From: Ruegeria sp. SCSIO 43209
Lineage (GTDB): Bacteria > Pseudomonadota > Alphaproteobacteria > Rhodobacterales > Rhodobacteraceae
Length of the DNA stretch: 64,000 bases
Assembly (NCBI RefSeq): GCF_019904295.1
Contig: NZ_CP065359.1
Location: forward strand, 1,017,001-1,081,000
Direction: 5' to 3'
Position 1 is the first letter of the stretch; the number at the start of each line of letters is the position of its first letter. Positions 46,556-54,260 of this stretch are shown here, one piece after another. Under the pieces are notes generated by a model. The model saw nothing but the letters and a program-made list of their open reading frames with translations. It was not told where the DNA came from and did not search any database. The translations under genes were made by a program, and so were the position numbers.

Positions 46556-46665
46556 CTGCGGTATAAAGTGGTCAGTTCTTTGAGCTTTTGAAAGGAACAG
46601 ACTCCAAGCGTCAGCTGACTTTTACGGATCATGTGCGCGACCTCGATTGTCGGCAAAAAAGTGCG
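46556..46665 (-). pseudogene. IS6-type transposase, C-terminal remnant (second copy)
   Basis: On the minus strand the frame reads TIEVAHMIRKSQLTLGVCSF followed by QKLKEL. It parallels the 38.6-kb fragment (VTHMIRKGQITPGICPF) position by position but has diverged and continues past the normal end. It points toward the 38.6-kb copy, so the two lie in inverted orientation around the regulator, serine-cycle operon and broken oxidoreductase. Confidence 0.65.
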
Positions 46666-46792
46666 GGGCGATACTTGTAGTAAAGCGTCCACATTGGCCG
46701 ACATTGTCGCAAACAACTTCAAACTGGAATACAGATTTGAATCAGTTTCAGTTTGCTCACACCTTTGATGGGTTGGCATTGAGGGCCAGACA

Positions 46793-46820
46793 GAAAATGG
46801 CCTCCGAAATACCGGAGGCC
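46793..46820 (-). terminator. Terminator of the BCCT gene
   Basis: On the minus strand GGCCTCCG-GTATTT-CGGAGGCC is followed by ATTTTCT, 24 bases after the transporter stop. An 8-bp perfect stem with a short T-rich tail supports intrinsic termination. Confidence 0.8.
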
Positions 46821-46843
46821 AATCAAAGATATTAGCTCAACCT

Positions 46844-48523
46844 CTATTCGGCCGGCATAGTCGTTGCGTCAGCTGAGATTGTTGTCGCGATGCCCGCTGC
46901 TTCGCGCCGCCCATCATTCCAGATTGCTTTGATCAGTGCGATGCACATCAACGCCATTACAATAGAGAAGGGCAATGCACCTATCACCATTGCGGTCTGA
47001 ATTGCTCCGGTACCACCTGAGACAAGCAAGCCCCCGACAACAAGTGCCAGAGCTGCGCCCCAGAACATGATGTGAGGCCTTGCCTTGGGACCTTCGTCGC
47101 CAGCTGCGTTGATCGTATTCACGATCAGCACGGCCGAGTCTGCAGACGTGACAAGGAACGTCATCAGCAGGACAACGATCACAGCGGCCATTGCCCACGC
47201 CAATGCTTCTGCAATCGGAGCAAGCATGTGTTCTGTCATCGCGAAGATCTTGTCACCGTTCGCCGCATCCAGGATGACGCCGTTTGCGTCTCCGTTCAGT
47301 TCCAGGTCGATTGCCGTGCCTCCGGCCCAGGCGAACCAGACAAAGCACATTAGTGCGGGAACAATCATCGCGCCCAACACGAACTCACGGATTGTCCGGC
47401 CCCTGGAAATCCGCGCCAGGAACAAACCGACGAAAGGTGCGAACGCGATCCACCACGCCCAATAGAAGACCGGCCACCAGCCTTGCCACTGCGCAAGAAG
47501 GAACGCTTCCGACCCTTCAACACCATCAGATGTGTATACGTTGAAGCTCAGCCATGGCAGCGCGACCACATAGTCCCATATGCCTACAAAAAACGCTTTG
47601 GCGCCAAAGAAGGTCGCTCCGAACAGGATGAAGAACCCCAGAAGGAAGATCGACAGGCCCATATTGATGTTCGATAGCCATTTGATGCCCTTGCCAACAC
47701 CGGACAGGGCCGACAAGGTCGACGCGCCCATGATGACAAGTAGAGCGACGACGATACCCAAGTTTGTCGCAGAACCATCGGGCTGTGCGAGCCCACCGAT
47801 GCCGATGCGTGTGAGACCTGCAACGAACTGTTCAACACCGAAGCCGAGCGTCTGGGCTACCCCAAGAATAGTGGCGACAACGGCGACGATGTCGATCAGA
47901 TGACCGAGGTTGCCCGACAGTGATTTACCAAACAGTGGGGTCAATGAGGAGCGGATCGTCAGCGGCAGTCCGCGACGATAGCTGAAGAAAGCAAGCGCCA
48001 AGCCAGCTATCGCATAGCATGCCCACGCCCCGAAACCCCAATGCAGGTATGACCACACATACGCCGTTCGGACATTGTCTGCATCCAGTGCAGTCGTCAC
48101 CCCCTGAATAACGGATGGATTGTTCTTGAAATGCGCGACAGGTTCGGCGACCGCCCAAGTTAACATTCCGACACCGATGCCCGCGCCAAACATCATCGAG
48201 AACCAGGAAAAGTTAGAGAACTCGGGTTTCTCGCCCTCTACGCCAAGTTTCATACGTCCAGCAGTTGGCCAGATGGCCAGCCCAATACAGACGATGACAA
48301 ACCCGGTAACAACCCAGATATACCAGGCAGCAAACTGCGAAAGAATGGCGGCATTCCAATCGCCAAGAATTCTACCAGCCTGTGTTGGCCAGACTATGCA
48401 CCAAACAACCAGCAGGCTGATGACGATCTTGCTGATCACCGTCACGTTGACGCTGAACCCCCGGTAAAAACCGTTGTCAGCGGTTTTTATCGGAAGTTCC
48501 GATAGCGGTGGTTTCATTGACAT
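46844..48523 (-). CDS. BCCT-family betaine/choline/carnitine-type transporter
   Basis: A 559-residue transporter with about twelve membrane segments. Family signatures are GAGIGVGMLTWAVAEPVAHF, SYLHWGFGAWACYAIAGLAL, the tryptophan-rich WQGWWPVFYWAWWIAFAPFV, and CFVWFAWAGG. The GIGVGML segment (glycines without the G-M-G-I-G-I of sodium-coupled BetP) should be inspected for cation coupling. A strong AAGGGAGGAAT site precedes ATG 48523. It follows a GbcB-like reductase gene by 27 bases, which suggests uptake of a quaternary amine that is then demethylated. Confidence 0.93.
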   Translation of the reverse strand: MSMKPPLSELPIKTADNGFYRGFSVNVTVISKIVISLLVVWCIVWPTQAGRILGDWNAAILSQFAAWYIWVVTGFVIVCIGLAIWPTAGRMKLGVEGEKPEFSNFSWFSMMFGAGIGVGMLTWAVAEPVAHFKNNPSVIQGVTTALDADNVRTAYVWSYLHWGFGAWACYAIAGLALAFFSYRRGLPLTIRSSLTPLFGKSLSGNLGHLIDIVAVVATILGVAQTLGFGVEQFVAGLTRIGIGGLAQPDGSATNLGIVVALLVIMGASTLSALSGVGKGIKWLSNINMGLSIFLLGFFILFGATFFGAKAFFVGIWDYVVALPWLSFNVYTSDGVEGSEAFLLAQWQGWWPVFYWAWWIAFAPFVGLFLARISRGRTIREFVLGAMIVPALMCFVWFAWAGGTAIDLELNGDANGVILDAANGDKIFAMTEHMLAPIAEALAWAMAAVIVVLLMTFLVTSADSAVLIVNTINAAGDEGPKARPHIMFWGAALALVVGGLLVSGGTGAIQTAMVIGALPFSIVMALMCIALIKAIWNDGRREAAGIATTISADATTMPAE

Positions 48524-48550
48524 TTGTATTCCTCCCTTTGAATCTCCACT

Positions 48551-49609
48551 TCACGCGTCGAGCGCGACCGGGCCTTTCGGCCAACTGCAACAGGCCAGCA
48601 CATACCCTTGCTCGGTATCACCGGGTTGCAGGCCGCCCATGTCCTGCATCTCAACATCGCCCTGAGTGAGGCGCACTTTGCAGTTGCCGCAAACGCCCTG
48701 CTGGCAGGCCGAGTCGATCCAGACGCCTGCGTTCAGCGCAGCCTCTAGCAAGGTCTCGCCCTCGGCGGCATGTCCGTGCAGACCGCTGAGTGAGAAATAG
48801 ACCTCACCCCCCGTGCCGCTGCTTTCTTCGATAGTGATCTTTTCGCCAAAGCTTTCTTCGTGGACAGCGGCAAACGGAATGACAGAAGCCACATCACGGG
48901 CTGCTTTCATGAACCCTTCGGGACCGCACATGAAAATGCTGCGCTCGGCGTGATCAGGCACAAGTCGCTGCAGCAAATCTGCCGATATCTGACCGATTTC
49001 ACCCTCAAACCCATCATTCGCTTCATCCACAATGGTATGGATGGTCACGTTGGCGAAGCGTCGGTTCAAAAACTCAAGCTGGTCGTGGAAAATGATGTCC
49101 CTAGGCGAGCGAGCGAAATGCACGAAAACGATGTCTTTCGGCAAGGTCACGTCGGTGACGTATTGCAGCATCGACATGACCGGGGTGACACCCGAGCCAC
49201 CGGACAGGAACAATGGCTTATCGCTGGGGATATCCACCCAGTTGAAGCCACCGGTGATATCTGCAATCTCGATCTCTGTTCCGGGGACCATCTGATCGTT
49301 CAGATAGTTGGACACAACCCCACCGGGCACGCGCTTGACGGTGACCTGAATGTTGTGGGGCCGGGTCGGCGTGGACGAGATCGAATAGGCGCGTACATGC
49401 TGCTTGCCCTCGATCTCGAAACAGAAGGTCACGTATTGGCCTGGTTTGAAGTCGAAGCTGCGGCTTTGCGTGTCTTCAAAGACGAAGGTCTTGCTGTCAT
49501 GCGTTTCATCGATCACCGCTTTGCAGGTCAAAGTGGCAGGCCCACCTGCGTAGCAGGGTTGGTTGTTGGCTGAATTCAGGGAAAACGGACTGTCCGTCGC
49601 AACGAGCAT
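48551..49609 (-). CDS. FAD/[2Fe-2S] oxygenase reductase (GbcB/YeaX-like)
   Basis: A 352-residue electron-transfer protein: a ferredoxin-reductase FAD domain (about residues 25-130, with RAYSISSTP for FAD), an NAD domain (about 135-240, GGSGVTPVMSML and FMCGPEGFM), and a C-terminal plant-type [2Fe-2S] domain with CQQGVCGNC and a fourth cysteine in YVLACCSW. This order is that of glycine betaine, stachydrine and carnitine monooxygenase reductases. ATG 49609 has a GGAGG site. The oxygenase it should serve is not in the window. Confidence 0.88.
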   Translation of the reverse strand: MLVATDSPFSLNSANNQPCYAGGPATLTCKAVIDETHDSKTFVFEDTQSRSFDFKPGQYVTFCFEIEGKQHVRAYSISSTPTRPHNIQVTVKRVPGGVVSNYLNDQMVPGTEIEIADITGGFNWVDIPSDKPLFLSGGSGVTPVMSMLQYVTDVTLPKDIVFVHFARSPRDIIFHDQLEFLNRRFANVTIHTIVDEANDGFEGEIGQISADLLQRLVPDHAERSIFMCGPEGFMKAARDVASVIPFAAVHEESFGEKITIEESSGTGGEVYFSLSGLHGHAAEGETLLEAALNAGVWIDSACQQGVCGNCKVRLTQGDVEMQDMGGLQPGDTEQGYVLACCSWPKGPVALDA

Positions 49610-49687
49610 CTTGCGGAAACCTCCAGAATAGGGTTCGCGCGAGGATAATGGTGCGAGGGGACTGAAAAACGGTGCAGAATTGCGGTA

Positions 49688-50563
49688 TCAATCGGTTAAA
49701 GCGATTGATCTGTGTTGGATTAGTTCTTTGAACAGGGTGACAGCTTGCGCCACCAGCGGATCATGGCGTTTTCGAACGTGCACGATGGAATAGATGGGCT
49801 GTGGGATCACCGGTGCGTCAGTAACCTGTTGCAATGTTGGATACTCGGCACACAGACCCGGTGCGGCAAATCCGGGGAAATATGCCGTTCCGCCGCTGGC
49901 TTTTAGGAAATCCAAAGCCAGATCATTGCTGCCCACCAGGGTCGAGCTTTGCGGCTGATCCAAAAACGCCTCGTCATGCTGGCGGTCAAAATATGATGTG
50001 TAGGCTACCTGAATGTAGCGCGTCCATGGAACGTCCTCGATACGGTCACAATCGGTGGACAGCATTACATAGCTTTCGCTGCCCAATTCGCTGACAAACA
50101 TGTCAGGCGCCCGCTGCGGGACAAAAACAATACCGATATCGGTCTCGCCGGTCAGAACATCCCGCTGTATCTGTTGTGAGAAATTCGCCTCGAGATACAG
50201 GTCAAGATACGGGTTTCTTTCCCTGACTGCCTTAGTCCAGTCTATCAGCACGGATCGGGCCAAACTGAACTGAACTGATATACGCAAGCGTTGCCTGTTG
50301 CCGCTGCCACCCGCCTCAACATCGCGTCGTGCCAGACTCCAAGCAGCCAGAAGTGACCGGCAATGGGTCTCAAAGCGGCGCCCGGCGGCCGTGGGTTCAG
50401 CCCCGCCGCGCCCCCGTTCGAACAGACGCGTGTCCAGCTCCTGCTCCAACTGACGGATGCGAGCGCTGACCGTGGATTGGGTCACATTCAGACGTTCGGC
50501 GGTGCGGTTGAAGTTCCGCGTTTCCAGAACATCCATGTAGGTCACTAAAAGCTGGCGATTCAT
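49688..50563 (-). CDS. LysR-family transcriptional regulator
   Basis: A 291-residue LTTR. The N-terminal winged HTH is clear in NFNRTAERLNVTQSTVSARI and RQLEQELDTRLFER; the remainder is a periplasmic-binding-like effector domain. It is divergent from the amidohydrolase gene with 125 bases between starts, and upstream of the reductase and BCCT genes on its own strand. That is the classical placement for an LTTR controlling the divergent operon. The inducer is unknown. Confidence 0.92.
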   Translation of the reverse strand: MNRQLLVTYMDVLETRNFNRTAERLNVTQSTVSARIRQLEQELDTRLFERGRGGAEPTAAGRRFETHCRSLLAAWSLARRDVEAGGSGNRQRLRISVQFSLARSVLIDWTKAVRERNPYLDLYLEANFSQQIQRDVLTGETDIGIVFVPQRAPDMFVSELGSESYVMLSTDCDRIEDVPWTRYIQVAYTSYFDRQHDEAFLDQPQSSTLVGSNDLALDFLKASGGTAYFPGFAAPGLCAEYPTLQQVTDAPVIPQPIYSIVHVRKRHDPLVAQAVTLFKELIQHRSIALTD

Positions 50564-50566
50564 TTA

Positions 50567-50581
50567 ATCGGTAATCCCGAT
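50567..50581. promoter_or_regulatory. ATCGG-N5-CCGAT palindrome near LysR start
   Basis: ATCGG-TAATC-CCGAT lies a few bases upstream of the LysR start codon, in the region shared with the amidohydrolase operon. Position suits autorepression by the LysR protein; the base composition of the spacer is consistent with an LTTR box but not diagnostic. Confidence 0.4.
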
Positions 50582-50688
50582 CGATAGGTGCGTTTCAATT
50601 GTATTTATTTGCCAAAGTTTCGCAGATATCAAGCATCGTTGAACAAGATGTAAGCCCGCCCTTTTGGCGCTAGCAACAGGAGAAGTTC

Positions 50689-51771
50689 ATGTTCATCGTC
50701 GATTGCGACTGCCACAACTATTGGTGCAGCGCCACGGTTCTGGAACCCTACATGGAAGGTCTTTTCAAGGACATGTTCGTCCGGGGTGAACGCACCGGCC
50801 CACGTGGTGCATTCCCACATGGCCATCGTCCCTGGTTCCATCCCGAAGGCTTTGCACGTCATGATGTGAACCCGGTTGAGGAAGACGACAACTACTTGAT
50901 AATGAAGGAAAAGCACCTCGATAAATACAGTATCGACGTTGCGATCCTGACCGGCGACGAACCGATCGAAGCCTCAACGCTGGCCAACCCTTATTACGCC
51001 AATGCGCTGTGCAAAGCCTATAACGACTACATGATCGACTACTGGCTGCCCAAGGACGAGCGGTTCTGGGGCTCGATCGTGGTGGCACCGCAGGACCCGC
51101 ATCTGGCCGCCGCTGAAATCCGCCGGGTTGGCGGCCACCCCCGTGTCGTTCAAGTTTTGGTGAGCCACGGTGCCGCACGCCCTTATGGCGACCCGTTCTA
51201 TCACCCGATCTATGAGGCTTGCGCCGAAATGGGCTTGCCATTCGCTATGCATCTCGGCGGACAGGGCGGCATCAACTCGACCCCCATCGGGGCCGGGCCT
51301 TCGACCTTCTTCTGGGAAACCCACGCGATACTGCCGCAGACGGCCATGACCCACATGGCCAGCCTGATCGCCCACGGCGTGTTTGAGAAATGGCCGGGCT
51401 TGAAAGTGGTAATAATCGAATGTGGCGTCGCCTGGGTGCCCTCGGTTCTTTGGCGTCTAGATGCGAACTACAAGGCGCTGCGAAAGGAAACGCCGTGGCT
51501 CAAGCGTCTGCCGTCCGAGTACTTCAAGTCGAACATCCGCATGTCGACCCAGCCGTTGGAGCAGCCCGCGAATATCCAGCACCTGTGGGCCACGCTTGAG
51601 GCGATGGATGGAGAGAACACCCTGATGTTCGCGTCGGACTATCCGCATTGGGACTACGACGACGTCAACAAGCTGCATGTCCCGCCCGCATGGCGCGAGA
51701 AGATCTTCGGACTCAATGCGTTGGACGTATATACCCGTCTGCCACGCCCGATGGCGCATGCCGCCGAATAA
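50689..51771 (+). CDS. Amidohydrolase-2 (ACMSD-like) family protein
   Basis: A 360-residue TIM-barrel metal enzyme of the PF04909 group, which contains decarboxylases and hydrolases. Metal-site elements are DCDCHNYW at residues 5-12, a histidine in FAMHLGGQGGI, and the aspartate in LMFASDYPHWDYDD. The usual first-strand HxH is here DxDxH-like. ATG 50689 has an AGGAGA site. A Rieske protein follows after 17 bases, so the two probably work together. The substrate is unknown. Confidence 0.83.
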   Translation: MFIVDCDCHNYWCSATVLEPYMEGLFKDMFVRGERTGPRGAFPHGHRPWFHPEGFARHDVNPVEEDDNYLIMKEKHLDKYSIDVAILTGDEPIEASTLANPYYANALCKAYNDYMIDYWLPKDERFWGSIVVAPQDPHLAAAEIRRVGGHPRVVQVLVSHGAARPYGDPFYHPIYEACAEMGLPFAMHLGGQGGINSTPIGAGPSTFFWETHAILPQTAMTHMASLIAHGVFEKWPGLKVVIIECGVAWVPSVLWRLDANYKALRKETPWLKRLPSEYFKSNIRMSTQPLEQPANIQHLWATLEAMDGENTLMFASDYPHWDYDDVNKLHVPPAWREKIFGLNALDVYTRLPRPMAHAAE

Positions 51772-51788
51772 AGAAGGAGACATCGACC

Positions 51789-52142
51789 ATGGCAAACAAG
51801 TATTTCGCCTGCAAAACTGATGAAGTCCCCAGCGACGCGGCAAAGATCGTCACAGTTTCGAACATGCCCATCGGCGTTTTCAAACTCGACGACGGTTATC
51901 ACGCTTTGCTCAACATCTGTCCTCACAAAGGTGCGGCCCTCTGCGAAGGCCCGGTCTGCGGTACGACCCGCCAAACGGACTCAACCGAATTTGTCTATGA
52001 TCGCGCCGGTGAAATCGTCCGTTGCGCCTGGCACGGTTGGGAATTCGACATTCGCAGCGGTGAGTTTCTTGTGGATTCGTCCATTAAAACGAGACGCTTC
52101 GATGTATCAGTAGAGGGCAGTGATCTCTTCGTGCATCTGTAA
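51789..52142 (+). CDS. Small Rieske [2Fe-2S] protein
   Basis: A 117-residue Rieske-domain protein. The first ligand pair is CPHKGAALC (Cys-x-His) and the second CAWHGWEF (Cys-x2-His). Between them are 32 residues, about twice the usual 15-17, with two further cysteines in the insert. It is too small to be an oxygenase alpha subunit and fits a ferredoxin-type electron carrier. ATG 51789 has an AAGAAGGAGA site. A terminator lies at 52209-52248. Confidence 0.88.
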   Translation: MANKYFACKTDEVPSDAAKIVTVSNMPIGVFKLDDGYHALLNICPHKGAALCEGPVCGTTRQTDSTEFVYDRAGEIVRCAWHGWEFDIRSGEFLVDSSIKTRRFDVSVEGSDLFVHL

Positions 52143-52208
52143 GAAGCGGGTTTCACGACGAAGGTCAGAAATATTAGGCAGTTCAATCTTTCCTCCCAGC
52201 TGCCTGCG

Positions 52209-52248
52209 CTGGCATTGTCTAGGCATAGGCAATGCCAGTTTTATTTTT
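52209..52248 (+). terminator. Terminator of the amidohydrolase-Rieske operon
   Basis: CTGGCATTG (52209-52217) pairs perfectly with CAATGCCAG (52230-52238), followed by TTTTATTTTT. It lies 66 bases after the Rieske stop. Confidence 0.85.
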
Positions 52249-52685
52249 GAAACCGGAGATCTATCGCTGTGCTTTTCGTATTGGCTTGGAGGATGGCTAT
52301 ATGCACGTTCTGATTGGCCTACAGGAGGGCGCTCACCCTGGCCAGATATTCAATGAAAACAATTCATGGCTTGGCTAAGCCATTCTTACCAGCGCCCAAA
52401 ACTATTTGTTTGATTGGCTTCATGAGGCATTGGGCATTTGCCACTTTTATGTCCCAGAAAATAGCAGACCGCGTAAATAGCTGTTCAAGGCCTTCTTGAA
52501 AACCATTGGGCTCATGAGATTTTCAAACTAAGGAAATGCATTTGAGCCCATATTTTACACGCCAATTCAGGTCCATTCGCAATTATCCCGCTTCCTCTGA
52601 TCTACTGCAGTATAGAGTATTCAACTACAGCGGATTTACGTCTCAGTAATTCAGGCCGAGCGACGCAGCCCATCGGTTAAACGTT

Positions 52686-52705
52686 TTATTAAGAACGCTT
52701 AATAA
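52686..52705. promoter_or_regulatory. Palindrome upstream of orphan gene
   Basis: TTATTAAG-AACG-CTTAATAA is a perfect 8-bp inverted repeat about 60 bases ahead of the orphan gene's start, in a promoter position. A second small inverted repeat, AAACCC/GGGTTT, follows at 52708-52726. Confidence 0.5.
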
Positions 52706-52765
52706 TCAAACCCTTCCATAGGGTTTGCGCAATGGCTGAATACATAGTTTTCCGAGGAGCAATCA

Positions 52766-53758
52766 ATGGAGGTCGCTGAAATGAATGTTGTGAACACAAC
52801 TCATTGGCCGTTCGGGTCAGAGGAGAGTTTCATCTTGTCGACCGAACCAGGCCTAGCTTCGCAAGGCGGCGTATCTAGTTCGATTGATCAAGTCGATTTG
52901 CCTTTTTTGAACCTCGATCCCCATGATCTCGAAGGGAAAGAAGATCTGCCGGATATCGAATTGCGCGGGTTTTGGGACGGGGTGATAGACAGCACGGTCA
53001 GCGCGTATCAAGGTGCTGGGTCTCACGAGGTTGAGTTCAATCTTTCGATGGTGAACCACGAGATCGCGACACGCGGAAGCGCCACGCTCATTTCCGAGCT
53101 GTACCATACACAGCAAGTCGCGCTTGAAACCATAAGCATGCATGGAACGGACATACCTGTTTCTTATGAGGCCCGGTCCGCCTTTGGATTTGAGGGCGTT
53201 CACATTGGTCAGGCAGCACAGTTTCAGCATCTGTCTATAGCCAGCGAACAGGGGGAGATGTTCGATGTGCATGGGTTCGATACAAATGGCGATCTGGTTT
53301 TGGCGTCATACGGCTATTACGAGGTCGTCGAGATCGCAGGCAAGCTTCACCAAAACAGAATTTCTGATTTTGCACTTAGTTTCGAGGTGTCGTTCGAGCT
53401 CGAAATGAATGAGACCGGTCTTTATGAAGTATTTGCTGCGGTCTCGTTCGATGGCCAAATTGACTTTAACGACGGAATGTCGCGCTACTTTGAGTTTGAA
53501 GAGGATATGTATTTCCCAGCTCGCGATCTGGGGAGTGTGGAATTTGGCCCTTTGCCAGATGGCTTGTTCCAACAACTGGCGATGTTTCAGGCTCATATGG
53601 GTGACGCCTGGGACGAGTTGGTGAGTTTGAACGATCAGCTTGAGGCGGTGTTTCTGCAGCTTCGTGAAGACGAGCACTATGATGAGTGGGATTTGGCCGG
53701 GCAGGGGATTGAAAATCCGTTCACTTTCGATTTGCCGCCAGTGGATCAGTGGCTATAA
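52766..53758 (+). CDS. Orphan acidic protein, function unknown
   Basis: A 330-residue protein I do not recognise. A GAGGAG site seven bases before ATG 52766 supports expression. It is strongly acidic, with many Asp and Glu and few Lys or Cys, and has no signal peptide or membrane segment. The middle part alternates short hydrophobic strands (for example FALSFEVSFELEM) that suggest a beta-rich domain, and the end carries a helical stretch with MGDAWDELVSLNDQLEAVFL. It is monocistronic between hairpins and more AT-rich than its neighbours, which points to acquisition. Confidence 0.75.
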   Translation: MEVAEMNVVNTTHWPFGSEESFILSTEPGLASQGGVSSSIDQVDLPFLNLDPHDLEGKEDLPDIELRGFWDGVIDSTVSAYQGAGSHEVEFNLSMVNHEIATRGSATLISELYHTQQVALETISMHGTDIPVSYEARSAFGFEGVHIGQAAQFQHLSIASEQGEMFDVHGFDTNGDLVLASYGYYEVVEIAGKLHQNRISDFALSFEVSFELEMNETGLYEVFAAVSFDGQIDFNDGMSRYFEFEEDMYFPARDLGSVEFGPLPDGLFQQLAMFQAHMGDAWDELVSLNDQLEAVFLQLREDEHYDEWDLAGQGIENPFTFDLPPVDQWL

Positions 53759-53790
53759 CGATTTGGACATTCGGCCCTTTCTGCTGTTCA

Positions 53791-53821
53791 ATCGGACAGG
53801 GCTAAGCCAACTCTGTCCGAT
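53791..53821. terminator. Hairpin after orphan gene
   Basis: ATCGGACAG and CTGTCCGAT form a perfect 9-bp stem with a 13-base loop, 33 bases after the orphan gene's stop. A T-tract is absent, so termination strength is uncertain. Confidence 0.5.
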
Positions 53822-53870
53822 CATGTGCGCTGGCCGCATCTGATTTTCGGCCGTCACAAGTCATAGGCAA

Positions 53871-54260
53871 ATGGAAGATATTGAAAACACCAGCCCACCG
53901 TCACTCGATCAGATCCTCTCGCTGGAAAAACAGGTATGGACTGCGCTGGTTGAAGGCAATGCACAGGCGGACCGGGCACTGTTGAGCCCCGATTTTCTGG
54001 GCGTGTATCCAACGGGTTTTGCCAATCGCGACGATCATGTTGGCCAGTTCGCCGATGCGCCTACGATGGCGCAATATGAACTCAGCGATACCAGGTTGCG
54101 CGTCTTATCGGCGGATGTGGTTTTGCTCTCATACAGGGCAGATTATCTGCGTCCCGAAGCACAGGAATGGGAGGCGATGCTGATCTCATCCCTGTGGGAG
54201 CGGCGTCACGACGTCTGGATCAACAGTTTCAGCCAGGACACACCACTGGAACGGTCATGA
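53871..54260 (+). CDS. DUF4440/SnoaL-like (NTF2-fold) protein
   Basis: A 129-residue single-domain protein with the cone-shaped NTF2-like fold of DUF4440: an N-terminal helix (LEKQVWTALVEGNAQADRAL), then DFLGVYPTG and strands ending in LISSLWERRHDVWINSF. Such proteins bind small hydrophobic ligands or act as simple isomerases; none can be named here. Its TGA overlaps the glnE ATG (ATGA), so the two are translationally coupled. Confidence 0.8.
   Translation: MEDIENTSPPSLDQILSLEKQVWTALVEGNAQADRALLSPDFLGVYPTGFANRDDHVGQFADAPTMAQYELSDTRLRVLSADVVLLSYRADYLRPEAQEWEAMLISSLWERRHDVWINSFSQDTPLERS

Larger units (their letters stand above)
46502..46842. other. Decayed stretch before BCCT gene
   Basis: No intact gene. 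It contains the IS6 C-terminal fragment at 46556-46665 and the BCCT terminator at 46793-46820. Other open frames here lack ribosome sites. Confidence 0.5.
52143..52765. other. Intergenic region with terminator and promoter-like palindromes
   Basis: No gene is supported here. The left part holds the terminator of the amidohydrolase-Rieske operon. The middle (52250-52680) contains nothing I can name and is AT-rich. The right end holds a palindrome at 52686-52705 and an AAACCC/GGGTTT hairpin at 52708-52726, both upstream of the orphan gene. Confidence 0.5.
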
